Part shown: in pieces, positions 1 through 6,587 of the stretch
Numbering within the stretch: the stretch's first letter is position 1
How the letters are laid out: each line of letters opens with the position of its first letter
Assembly: GCA_023436175.1 (NCBI GenBank)
Contig: JAEZKE010000161.1
Location: 1-10,558 of the forward strand
From: Methanobacteriota archaeon
Lineage (GTDB): Archaea; Methanobacteriota; Methanobacteria; Methanobacteriales; Methanobacteriaceae
Direction: 5' to 3'
Length of the DNA stretch: 10,558 nucleotides
Translations under genes and position numbers: made by a program
Notes under the pieces: generated by a model
Databases searched by the model: none
What the model saw: the letters and a program-made list of their open reading frames with translations, nothing else
What the model was told of the DNA's origin: nothing

Positions 1-542
1 AATACTTCATCAAAATCAAGGCCTTCTTCAGTCATTTTAGTTAAAATATAGTTTGCAGTCCCATTTATTATACCATAAATAGATTTAATGTGGTTTGCTG
101 CAAGCCTTTCATTTAATGGTTCAAGTAAAGGGATACCTCCACCAACACTTGCCTCAAAGCAAATTCGAACGTTGTTGTCATTTGCAGTTTTTAATATTTC
201 TTCCCAGTGTTTTGCAAGTAATGCTTTATTTGCTGTGACTACATGCTTTCCATGGTTCATAGCTTTTAAAATAAATGTTTTTGCAGGCTCATAGCCTCCA
301 ATAAGCTCTATTACTATATCTATTTCTGGATCTTCCAAAATATCGTTGATATCAGTCGATAAAACATTTTTATCTACTGCTACACCCCTGTCAGTTTCAA
401 TATCTAGATCCACGATTCTTTTAAGATTTATTTTTGCACCTACTTTCTGTTCCATAAGGTTCAAATTCTGGTTGAAAGTTTCTACAACACCTGCTCCAAT
501 TGTTCCAAATCCAATGAGCCCCACATTATAAATATCCTTCAT
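1..542 (-). CDS. hom: homoserine dehydrogenase, N-terminal part (runs off the left edge)
   Basis: NAD(P)-dependent reduction of aspartate semialdehyde to homoserine, the branch point to threonine and methionine, in the cytoplasm. Read on the minus strand from the ATG at 542-540, 180 codons are visible with no stop, so the C-terminal part lies outside. Seen: a Rossmann nucleotide-binding motif GFGTIG (residues 11-16), the TANKALLA segment (103-110) with the conserved Asn-Lys pair, FEASVGGGIP (129-138), and GIINGTANYIL (157-167), which are signature blocks of the family. The start is supported by a perfect GGAGG (complement of 549-553) six bases upstream. The upstream neighbour on the same strand, an unrelated nucleotidyltransferase, ends 126 bases away, so hom may have its own promoter; the AT-rich stretch at about 560-590 could hold it, but no clear box stands out. 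Whether an ACT domain follows cannot be seen. Confidence 0.95.
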   Translation of the reverse strand, partial: MKDIYNVGLIGFGTIGAGVVETFNQNLNLMEQKVGAKINLKRIVDLDIETDRGVAVDKNVLSTDINDILEDPEIDIVIELIGGYEPAKTFILKAMNHGKHVVTANKALLAKHWEEILKTANDNNVRICFEASVGGGIPLLEPLNERLAANHIKSIYGIINGTANYILTKMTEEGLDFDEV

Positions 543-548
543 CAAAAG

Positions 549-553
549 CCTCC
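549..553 (-). promoter_or_regulatory. ribosome binding site of hom
   Basis: CCTCC on the plus strand reads GGAGG on the minus strand, six bases before the hom ATG. It fixes the start of the partial gene. Confidence 0.8.
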
Positions 554-668
554 TTAAAGAGATAAAATTTTAATTTTTTAAAATGATTGTAAAAGATATC
601 AATTGTTATAATTTGACAGCTTTAAATCTTTCCTCCAAAGCAAAATCAAATTTGAAAGTTTTAAGTAA

Positions 669-1679
669 CTAAACTCTATCCCTCAATTTGATGTACTCAT
701 CTAATGCTTCCCTAGTTGTGCCAACTACGAGCCTGTATCTCACATTTTTATCAGTTACCTTTTCTAATTTACCCTTTGCAACTATTTCTTCACCCTCTTT
801 TGCCTGTCCAGAATAAGTATGGGTAAATGAAGCAATCTCAGTTATATCAACATCTTGACCTTCTAAAATATTAACGTCCTCAATTTTATAGACCGCAGGA
901 TTATCAAATGCTGCCATGGCGTCAGATACCTTGCATTCAATCTTTACAGTACCTAAAGATTCATACTTTTCTTCCCCATATTTTCCAGTTATTTCATCCC
1001 AGTCACGGGTGGAAAGAATGTCAAACAGAGTACCGTCAATTACTCCCCGGTTATTTTTACGTTTTTCATACCATTGGAACTCTTCATAGCTTAATGTATC
1101 ATCTTTTATTCTCTTTTCGTATAAGTGCACCCAGTACTCGTCACCTATACTCCTCAAATCACTTTTATCTTTGATTTCTCCAAAGGTATCCATTGCCTTT
1201 CTGTGATTTTTAAGACCATAAAATACAAAATCTATATCTGATACAGCTGGATCATATAAACCCGGTAAAATTGAGCCCGAAACTCCCATTTTTGAATAAG
1301 GAATACCCGCCTGATCATGGAAGATGCCTGCTAATTTTACGACTTTTTTAAGTAGTTCATCATTATCCGAGTTATTTAATATTTCATTTAATCGTTCTTC
1401 TGGTTTTAATATTTTTTCAACCTTATCTAAAGGGACACCCATCATTTTAAGGCTATCATCAGGGCCAAAAAGATATTCAGGATATTTGCTGCCTAAAAAA
1501 TCGTAAGCCTGTTTAGAGTCCACTTTAGAATATCTCTGACCATTTTTAGACCTGTTGCCATTAGGATCAGGAATATATCTCAAAAATGACAGAATTCTGT
1601 CTTCTGGATGCAGATAAGAAGTTGTGGCAAAGAATAAATTGTCTTTAGTGTATATAAAATCTCTTGTTCTGGCTCTCAT
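669..1679 (-). CDS. nucleotidyltransferase-fold (DNA polymerase beta-like) protein, substrate unknown
   Basis: A 336-residue protein when started at the ATG at 1679-1677 (product MRARTRDFIYTKD...). The reading frame is open for 13 more codons upstream, to 1718, but a TATA-like box lies just inside that extension, so the inner ATG is preferred. Seen: the nucleotidyltransferase signature GVSGSxxxGxxDPxxSDIDF at about residues 132-151, with Gly-Ser and the two metal-binding aspartates D148 and D150. The N-terminal third is basic and aromatic. The C-terminal quarter (about 250-336) is beta-rich and may be a small separate domain. The family fold transfers NMP to a nucleic acid, protein or small molecule; nothing in the sequence tells which. 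It is not a toxin-antitoxin type minimal MNT protein, being three times too long. The next gene on the strand, hom, is functionally unrelated. Related proteins are, from memory, annotated in methanogens as DNA polymerase subunit beta or predicted nucleotidyltransferase. Confidence 0.8.
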   Translation of the reverse strand: MRARTRDFIYTKDNLFFATTSYLHPEDRILSFLRYIPDPNGNRSKNGQRYSKVDSKQAYDFLGSKYPEYLFGPDDSLKMMGVPLDKVEKILKPEERLNEILNNSDNDELLKKVVKLAGIFHDQAGIPYSKMGVSGSILPGLYDPAVSDIDFVFYGLKNHRKAMDTFGEIKDKSDLRSIGDEYWVHLYEKRIKDDTLSYEEFQWYEKRKNNRGVIDGTLFDILSTRDWDEITGKYGEEKYESLGTVKIECKVSDAMAAFDNPAVYKIEDVNILEGQDVDITEIASFTHTYSGQAKEGEEIVAKGKLEKVTDKNVRYRLVVGTTREALDEYIKLRDRV

Positions 1680-1702
1680 AAGTTTATTTAATTGTATCAA
1701 CC

Positions 1703-1715
1703 TATAAATAAATAA
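1703..1715 (-). promoter_or_regulatory. TATA-like box for the nucleotidyltransferase gene
   Basis: On the minus strand TTATTTATTTATA ends about 24 bases before the ATG at 1679. Archaeal transcription starts roughly 25 bases after the box, so the message would begin at or next to the ATG and be leaderless or nearly so. This agrees with the lack of a ribosome binding site directly before that ATG. Confidence 0.45.
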
Positions 1716-1784
1716 CAATCTATTTTGAAAAACAAAATATTAATGAATATATCTGCTTCTTTTAAATTTATACCGTACAATTTT

Positions 1785-1947
1785 ATTTTTGGGCTTTGTT
1801 TTCTTTTCGTTGTTTGCAAATCGTAGATTTGCAACCGTAAAAAATCAAAGCTTACAAACACTGTCAAATCTTCGATTTGACGCATCGAAAAACTTTGTTT
1901 TTCGAAAGCTTCGTGTTTGTGCTCCAAAAATTCTTTGAATTTTTGAG
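1785..1947. repeat. cluster of short-loop hairpins, possible structured RNA or palindromic mobile repeat
   Basis: Four near-perfect hairpins follow one another: 1814-1822 with 1826-1834 (9 bp, loop GTA), 1863-1870 with 1874-1881 (8 bp, loop TTC), 1885-1893 with 1897-1905 (9 bp, loop TTT), and 1925-1933 with 1937-1945 (9 bp, loop TTT). Hairpins two and three are enclosed by an 8-bp stem, ACAAACAC at 1854-1861 with GTGTTTGT at 1913-1920. An outer stem is possible between ATTTTTGG at 1785-1792 and CCAAAAAT at 1924-1931, extended by GC on each side across one bulged base; it competes with the fourth hairpin. The element lies between two genes that point away from each other, so it is not the terminator of either. 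It may be a miniature palindromic repeat, a non-coding RNA or a regulatory fold. The open frame on the minus strand through it (1927-1697) is taken as a by-product of the symmetry. Confidence 0.7.
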
Positions 1948-2124
1948 AGATTTTTTACATGATATTAACATTTTAAAATATTTTTGAAAATAAATGAACT
2001 AAGTCTTAAAAATTTACATTATCACAATATATGTTTAAAACTGGTATTTAGTACAATTTTGATTTTATGTATCTTTTTTATTTTGAATCGTATAATAATA
2101 ACTAAATTTAGTACTATAATAACA

Positions 2125-2132
2125 TTTATATA
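2125..2132 (+). promoter_or_regulatory. TATA box of the modified-peptide operon
   Basis: TTTATATA matches the archaeal TATA consensus closely. It lies 45 bases before the ATG of the precursor peptide, so transcription would start near 2155 and leave a leader of about 20 bases carrying the ribosome binding site at 2165-2172. Inferred from spacing only. Confidence 0.5.
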
Positions 2133-2164
2133 TTTGATTACAGTATTAATCATTAATAATAAGT

Positions 2165-2172
2165 GAGGTGAT
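2165..2172 (+). promoter_or_regulatory. strong ribosome binding site of the precursor peptide
   Basis: GAGGTGAT is a full match to the archaeal anti-Shine-Dalgarno region and ends five bases before the ATG at 2178. It is the main evidence that this 42-codon frame is translated, and it suggests strong translation. Confidence 0.8.
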
Positions 2173-2177
2173 AATTA

Positions 2178-2306
2178 ATGCAACCTGAAACAATTGGAAC
2201 ACAATCTATGTGTTTAACCTGTTTAGTTTGTCGATTCTGTCCAACATGGCAGTACAAAGTACCATTAGGAGTAATTGCTGTTGTAGCTAAAAGCAGTTAC
2301 CAATAA
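2178..2306 (+). CDS. cysteine-rich RiPP precursor peptide (42 aa), CxxCxxCxxCP core
   Basis: Small peptide of 42 residues. Seen: a short leader-like N-terminus (MQPETIGTQSM), then four cysteines at 12, 15, 18 and 21 in the run CLTCLVCRFCP, then a tail with an aromatic and basic part (TWQYK) and a hydrophobic stretch (VPLGVIAVVA) ending in KSSYQ. It has an ideal ribosome binding site and a TATA box. The next gene, 60 bases downstream on the same strand, is a radical SAM/SPASM enzyme, followed by an exporter; this arrangement is typical of precursors of thioether-linked or otherwise radical-modified peptides. The 3-residue cysteine ladder recalls a ferredoxin loop, but the chain is too short and the spacing (CxxC before Pro rather than CxxxCP) is wrong. 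From memory and unverified, TIGRFAM models named CbpA/CbpB describe a cysteine-rich precursor with a radical SAM partner in methanogens and may fit. The modification and activity are unknown. Confidence 0.8.
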   Translation: MQPETIGTQSMCLTCLVCRFCPTWQYKVPLGVIAVVAKSSYQ

Positions 2307-2331
2307 TAAAATTATAAATTTTAGCTTTTAG
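2287..2331 (+). other. inverted repeat between precursor and radical SAM gene
   Basis: CTAAAAGC at 2287-2294, inside the last codons of the precursor, pairs with GCTTTTAG at 2324-2331. An overlapping alternative pairs AGCTAAAA (2285-2292) with TTTTAGCT (2319-2326). A small inner hairpin AAAATT/AATTTT (2308-2313 with 2317-2322) can also form. The fold could protect or partly end the precursor message so that more peptide than enzyme is made. Stems are AT-rich and loops long, so this is tentative. Confidence 0.3.
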
Positions 2332-2366
2332 GTACTATCGTATCCCCTATTAATGGAGAGAAGAAT

Positions 2367-3719
2367 ATGGATAAACTGTTTCCTGCAGTGAAAAAAGATT
2401 ATGCATTACATTTAGGGCCAAAACAGAGTTTTATTTACCCATTTGCATTTGGAAGTAATAATACTGTTTATTTAGTAAACACAGATGCTGCAAAAATACT
2501 TGAAATATGTAATGGTAATATAAGTTTGGATGAAATTGTCAAAAAATTTGTTAATAATTCTAATAATTATGATTTTTTGTTTAAAACTTTCAAATTGTAT
2601 TTAGAGAATTCTAGTTTTGTTGAATTATTTAATCAACCTACATCAACTAATTTTAGAGTAACTGGAAACTGGAATTTTCCAACACCTACTCATGTTTCAA
2701 TTGAGCTTACTTATTACTGCAATTTTTCATGCAAACACTGCTATTCTGAAAGTGGCCCAAATAAAGAACAATTATGGGATAAAAAAAAGTTATTTAAAGT
2801 TATAAAAGATTTAGCACATTCTGGGATCCAAATAATTGAATTAACTGGTGGTGAACCTTTAACTCATCCTGATTTTCTTTCAATATTAAAGTTTTGTTCA
2901 CAGTTTTTCCCATTAATAGGAGTTAATACAAATGGATATTTATTAAATAAAGATCATATTAAACCATTTCTTAAACTCAAAAATAGATTATTCTTTCAGA
3001 TAAGTCTAGAAGGAGATAACTCAAGATATGTTGATGATTTTTGTGATAAATATGGGGCATTTGAGAATTCTAAAAGAGCAATTCAGCTTTTAAGTAAAGA
3101 AGGATTTATCACTAGGGCAGCTATGACAGTAACGCCTCAAAACCTAGATCAAGTTCGAAATACTGCTAAATTAGCTAAAAAAATAGGGGCAACAAAATTC
3201 ATAATTGCAACAGTAGTTCCAATGGGACGTGGCCAATCAAATGATTTAATATTTTCTTCGGGAAAACTTCCAGAATTACTTAATAAGGCAGATATGCTTA
3301 AACAAGAATTTGGAGATTTTGTATTTGATGCTCCAGAAGCTATTACTAAATGTATACCTGAAAATGAACATCTAAATTGCGGAGCAGGTAGTAGATCAAT
3401 ATGTCTTACTCCCAAGGGTGATGTAAAGATGTGTCCAATGTCCAATCCAGATGATCTCTATTTAGGTAATGTTTACAATGAAGATTTAAATACAATATTT
3501 TCAAGGAGTTTACCACTAATTATGCCCGAAATAGAAGATCCTAGACCCGAAATATGTGGTCTATGTAAGAATATCGATTATTGTGGGCACTGTCTAGCTA
3601 GAGGAATACAGAAATATCATGAAATAGAAAACTCTTGCCCTTGGGGAAGAACCAAAAAAATATCTTCAATGTTAAGGGAGGCTAAAAAGATTGACAGACA
3701 TAGTTCTGAGCTTGAATAA
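2367..3719 (+). CDS. radical SAM/SPASM peptide-modifying enzyme
   Basis: A 450-residue radical S-adenosylmethionine enzyme expected to modify the 42-residue peptide encoded just upstream. Seen in order: residues about 1-90 resemble a PqqD-like winged-helix peptide-recognition domain; the radical SAM motif CNFSCKHC gives C118, C122 and C125 for the [4Fe-4S] cluster; GGEP at 161-164 binds SAM; the C-terminal SPASM region has C329, C338, C346, C356, C397, C400, C406, C409 and C424, enough for two auxiliary clusters. The block CGLCKNIDYCGHC (397-409) spaces its last two cysteines by two residues, where three is more usual. The start has GGAG at 2355-2358, eight bases upstream. The gene overlaps the next by 29 bases. 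Family members make carbon-sulfur (sactipeptide, ranthipeptide) or carbon-carbon links; the exact reaction cannot be told from sequence. Confidence 0.92.
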   Translation: MDKLFPAVKKDYALHLGPKQSFIYPFAFGSNNTVYLVNTDAAKILEICNGNISLDEIVKKFVNNSNNYDFLFKTFKLYLENSSFVELFNQPTSTNFRVTGNWNFPTPTHVSIELTYYCNFSCKHCYSESGPNKEQLWDKKKLFKVIKDLAHSGIQIIELTGGEPLTHPDFLSILKFCSQFFPLIGVNTNGYLLNKDHIKPFLKLKNRLFFQISLEGDNSRYVDDFCDKYGAFENSKRAIQLLSKEGFITRAAMTVTPQNLDQVRNTAKLAKKIGATKFIIATVVPMGRGQSNDLIFSSGKLPELLNKADMLKQEFGDFVFDAPEAITKCIPENEHLNCGAGSRSICLTPKGDVKMCPMSNPDDLYLGNVYNEDLNTIFSRSLPLIMPEIEDPRPEICGLCKNIDYCGHCLARGIQKYHEIENSCPWGRTKKISSMLREAKKIDRHSSELE

Positions 3720-4614
3720 TGTCCATAAAATTTATGGAAACTTCAAAGTCCTAAATGGAATCTCACTCAAAGTTAAAAAGGGACAAATATTCGGGTATCT
3801 TGGCCCTAATGGTTCAGGGAAAACCACCACTATAAAACTCATTTTAGGTCTTATTAAACCATATTCAGGCAATGTCAAGGTATTAGGACAAAATCCATAC
3901 ATTAATAACGAGAATGTGATGCAGATGAGAAATCTCGTTGGAACTATGTTAGAGATAGATGGATTATATGAAAAATTAACAGGGCTACAAAATATCCTTT
4001 TTTGGGCCAATTTGCATAACATGGATGGTCAAAGAGCAAAAAAATCCGCAAATAATGTAATTAACTCTATGAAGCTATCTAAATGGGCTAACATCAAAGT
4101 TGAAAAATATTCACATGGTATGCGCAAAAGGTTGGCTTTCGCAAGAGCTTTAGTATCAGATCCTCATATTTTGATATTAGATGAACCAACTTCAGGAGTT
4201 GATCCAGAATCACGGTATTTAATTAGAGAAATGATGAAAGATTTAGCACAAAATGATAAAACTATCTTTTTTTCTTCTCATGACTTAGATGAAGTGCAAA
4301 AAACCTGTTCAAACATTGCTATATTAAATAAAGGAGAAGTGATCTCATATGGTGCTTTGAATGATATTCTTGGTAAGTTTGGAACACATAAACTACATGT
4401 ACGTCTAATATCCATAGAAGATGCCCAACTATTTGCCAGGAAACTACAAAACTTTGGATATAACATTAAAATAAATGGTCCTGTAATTTCATTTTATCCA
4501 AAAAAAGATTTGAGCATTTTTGAAATAATAAGTCATCAAAAAATAATTGATACTTGGAAATCTAAATCTTCCCTTGAAGAAGCTTATTTAAATTTGGTTG
4601 TAGATAACAGGTGA
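3691..4614 (+). CDS. ABC transporter ATP-binding protein, ABC-2 export type
   Basis: Cytoplasmic ATPase of 307 residues that should power export through the permease encoded next. Seen: Walker A GPNGSGKTT (38-46), a Q-loop region at about 85-98 where Glu stands in place of the usual Gln (common in drug-exporter-like ATPases), the signature YSHGM (141-145), Walker B LILDEP (162-167) and the switch His H198 in SSHDLDE. The last 80 residues form the accessory domain usual for this subfamily. The start is TTG at 3691, inside the end of the radical SAM gene; GGGAGG at 3676-3681, nine bases upstream, supports it. The 29-base overlap points to translational coupling, and the permease begins four bases after its stop. 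In this setting the transporter most likely exports the modified peptide or gives self-protection against it. Confidence 0.92.
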   Translation: MTDIVLSLNNVHKIYGNFKVLNGISLKVKKGQIFGYLGPNGSGKTTTIKLILGLIKPYSGNVKVLGQNPYINNENVMQMRNLVGTMLEIDGLYEKLTGLQNILFWANLHNMDGQRAKKSANNVINSMKLSKWANIKVEKYSHGMRKRLAFARALVSDPHILILDEPTSGVDPESRYLIREMMKDLAQNDKTIFFSSHDLDEVQKTCSNIAILNKGEVISYGALNDILGKFGTHKLHVRLISIEDAQLFARKLQNFGYNIKINGPVISFYPKKDLSIFEIISHQKIIDTWKSKSSLEEAYLNLVVDNR

Positions 4615-4618
4615 AAAA

Positions 4619-5365
4619 ATGAATTTACAATTAAAAACAATTATCTTAAAGGAAGTAAATGAAGTTTTAGAGCGCAAAAATTACTGGGGAGGGTTAATTG
4701 TATATTCTGTCTTTTTTTCATGTATAGGCATTTACCTTTTTTATTCTATTGTTAATCAATCACAAATTCAAGACTCAAATGTTATAAAAAACTTTGGTTT
4801 AGAAATATTTTTGATTATGTTACCTGCATTTGCAATGTGGCTGTTTAATGAACAGTTTGTTAAAGAGAAGTTTGCTGATGAAAAATTATTTAGAAAATTT
4901 GAAATAATATTAACTACCCCCGTTAAATTAACTACAATTTGGGCAGGCAAAATAATTGCAATTTTTTTATTGAGTTATCCTTTAGCTATACTCACTATAA
5001 TTACTTTTTCTTTGATATGGATGATTTTAGGCGGCTCAAGTTCAGTTCTCATTCCATCAGTGGCTTCATGGGTAATGATAATCTTTGTTGCCCCAATCAT
5101 GCCCATAATTTATGTAGCACTTACAGGTTGGGCTATTTTAAGATTCGCTAGTTGGCAAAGAGTAATGGAGTTGCTGTTTTTCATAGCAATTGCAGCATTT
5201 ATAGGTATATTCTTCGTATCCCGCAGTTTTTTAACACCCACAACCACAGAACCTATAACAAATTGGTGGACGATATTCTTTAGCATTACAGGATCTGTAG
5301 CATTCTTTGCGTTAATTCATTATTTAGTGTCACATCTTGATAAAGAAAAGATTATGTCCAATTAG
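4619..5365 (+). CDS. ABC-2 type permease
   Basis: Membrane partner of the ATPase encoded immediately upstream, 248 residues. Seen: six hydrophobic segments at about 24-45, 57-77, 109-136, 145-168, 181-202 and 217-238, with a cytoplasmic loop between segments two and three. That loop holds FEIILTTPVKLTTIWAGK (94-111), the typical ABC-2 loop motif (E-x-L-x-x-x-P followed by G-K before the third helix). The ribosome binding site AGGTGA (4609-4614) overlaps the stop codon of the ATPase gene, so the two are translated together. It probably works as a dimer with two copies of the ATPase. Substrate is inferred from context only. Confidence 0.88.
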   Translation: MNLQLKTIILKEVNEVLERKNYWGGLIVYSVFFSCIGIYLFYSIVNQSQIQDSNVIKNFGLEIFLIMLPAFAMWLFNEQFVKEKFADEKLFRKFEIILTTPVKLTTIWAGKIIAIFLLSYPLAILTIITFSLIWMILGGSSSVLIPSVASWVMIIFVAPIMPIIYVALTGWAILRFASWQRVMELLFFIAIAAFIGIFFVSRSFLTPTTTEPITNWWTIFFSITGSVAFFALIHYLVSHLDKEKIMSN

Positions 5366-5416
5366 AACTTGAAACACATTCTTTCATGTTGATTGGTAAA
5401 TATTTGAATATAATTT

Positions 5417-5430
5417 TTTACAATTGTAAA
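5417..5430. promoter_or_regulatory. perfect 14-bp palindrome, possible operator before the CPBP gene
   Basis: TTTACAATTGTAAA is its own reverse complement and sits 49 bases before the CPBP start, in the only real gap inside the peptide cluster. The same half sites recur, in reverse order, at 6494-6508 (TGTAAA-TAT-TTTACA) downstream of the CPBP gene. A dimeric regulator could bind here, but AT-rich DNA gives such dyads by chance more often than balanced DNA. Confidence 0.35.
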
Positions 5431-5478
5431 TAGAACTCGTTTAAACAATGAAAATGAAATAATATAAAGGTAAAATGT

Positions 5479-6381
5479 ATGTACCAAAAATCGTTTTTAA
5501 ATAATGTATGTGAAGGTAAGAATAACTGGTGGCGATATTTAACTGTTTTTATTTCTTTACCATTAATAACAATTATAATAACTTTGTTATTTTTATTTAT
5601 TATAAATTTTAATTTTGATATAATAAATCAAATTTCAAATCAGTTATTTACGTTTATATTGTTAATTATCAGTTCTACAATTTCATTTTTAGTTTTTTAT
5701 ATTTTAATACGACTTATTCACCATAAAAAACTCATATCTTTTATCAACACATATTCAAAAATAAATTGGATAAAAATCACGAAAGGTGCGATTCTTTGGC
5801 TGTTGATTCTATGTATGTTTAATACTTTGTCTTTAATTCTTTATCCAACAATGTATAAACAATCTTTTGATTTGAATACATTTGGAAGCCTGTTAATCTT
5901 AAGTTTAATTGCATTTATTATACGGGCTTCTTTTGAAGAAATATTTTTTCGTGGATATTTGATGCAGGGAATGAAATTAATATCAAAAAAGCCAATTGTA
6001 GCTCTTTTAGTTACATCCGCTTTATTTGGGATTTTTCATTTTTTTAATACAAATAATATTAATATAAGTATTTGTCTAGTCTTGGATTCATTTATTTTTG
6101 GAATTATGGTAGGTATAATAACTTTAGGAGAAAATAGAATTGAGACAGTTATAGGCGTTCATATTTCAAATAATGTATTTACAACAGCTATAATTAGCAC
6201 CCCTAATGCAGGGTTTGGTAATTTACCCTCCATATTTACAGCTCAATTGAATCCATATATAGGTTTATCAATGACTATTATGACATCTCTAACTTTAATA
6301 GTAATTTTATTTTGGAATAGGAAGGATGCTTTGTACAATATTTTCCAGATAGAACAAAAAGACATTATTAACAAAAATTAG
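5479..6381 (+). CDS. CPBP-family intramembrane metalloprotease
   Basis: A 300-residue, strongly hydrophobic protein with about seven or eight membrane segments. Seen: the CPBP (CAAX protease and bacteriocin-processing, Abi) motifs in order, FEEIFFRGY (152-160; E153, E154, R158), FGIFH (183-187; H187) and HISNN (228-232; H228, N232), spaced as in the family. All predicted catalytic residues are present, so it should be active. Archaeal and bacterial members cut prenylated proteins or peptides inside the membrane, and several protect producers from their own bacteriocin or help mature it. The first ATG at 5475 is out of frame; the ATG at 5479, with AAAGGT at 5466-5471, is used. It follows the permease by 113 bases and may have its own promoter. 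Position behind the exporter suggests leader cleavage or immunity for the cysteine-rich peptide; this is inference. Confidence 0.88.
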   Translation: MYQKSFLNNVCEGKNNWWRYLTVFISLPLITIIITLLFLFIINFNFDIINQISNQLFTFILLIISSTISFLVFYILIRLIHHKKLISFINTYSKINWIKITKGAILWLLILCMFNTLSLILYPTMYKQSFDLNTFGSLLILSLIAFIIRASFEEIFFRGYLMQGMKLISKKPIVALLVTSALFGIFHFFNTNNINISICLVLDSFIFGIMVGIITLGENRIETVIGVHISNNVFTTAIISTPNAGFGNLPSIFTAQLNPYIGLSMTIMTSLTLIVILFWNRKDALYNIFQIEQKDIINKN

Positions 6382-6405
6382 ACTTAAAAAATTAGATTAA
6401 ATATA

Positions 6406-6418
6406 TTTTTTCATTTTT
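6406..6418 (+). terminator. T-rich archaeal terminator after the CPBP gene
   Basis: Two thymine runs (6406-6411 and 6414-6418) start 25 bases after the CPBP stop on the coding strand. Archaeal RNA polymerase stops at such runs without a hairpin. A second candidate is the 8-bp hairpin 6526-6533/6537-6544, which ends in a thymine run, just before the next gene. Confidence 0.4.
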
Positions 6419-6587
6419 ACTGGGAGTGAAACACTATAACTTTTCTGAATCATAAATTAGAGTAATATAATTATAATTTCTAGAATAAAATAGTGTAAAT
6501 ATTTTACAATAGTTTATCAATAAATAAAATATTCAAAATATTTTTCAATAGATTTAGAAGGTAACTAAATTATATACAATTTAAACT

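Noticed and set aside
908..1174. 88-codon plus-strand frame inside the nucleotidyltransferase gene
   Set aside because: It is a shadow of the minus-strand gene, which carries the family motif; the frame itself shows no domain and no ribosome binding site.
1680..1718. Longer start of the nucleotidyltransferase gene (13 extra codons)
   Set aside because: The extension contains the TATA-like box and reads unlike the rest of the protein; the inner ATG at 1679 fits a leaderless message.
1697..1927. 76-codon minus-strand frame through the hairpin cluster
   Set aside because: It runs over the inverted repeats, has no ribosome binding site and overlaps the promoter of the nucleotidyltransferase gene.
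1984..2166. TTG-started 60-codon frame coding a hydrophobic peptide, ending at the precursor ribosome binding site
   Set aside because: No ribosome binding site, a weak start codon, and a TATA box for the next gene inside it. AT-rich DNA easily gives Ile/Leu/Phe-rich frames. A conserved homologue would change this view.
2211..2243. Reading the cysteine-rich peptide as a fragment of a ferredoxin
   Set aside because: The frame has its own start, ribosome binding site and stop, the cysteine spacing differs from CxxCxxCxxxCP, and there is no second motif nearby.
5366..5478. A second precursor peptide in the gap before the CPBP gene
   Set aside because: The longest plus-strand frame noticed there is about 15 codons without a ribosome binding site or repeated cysteines.
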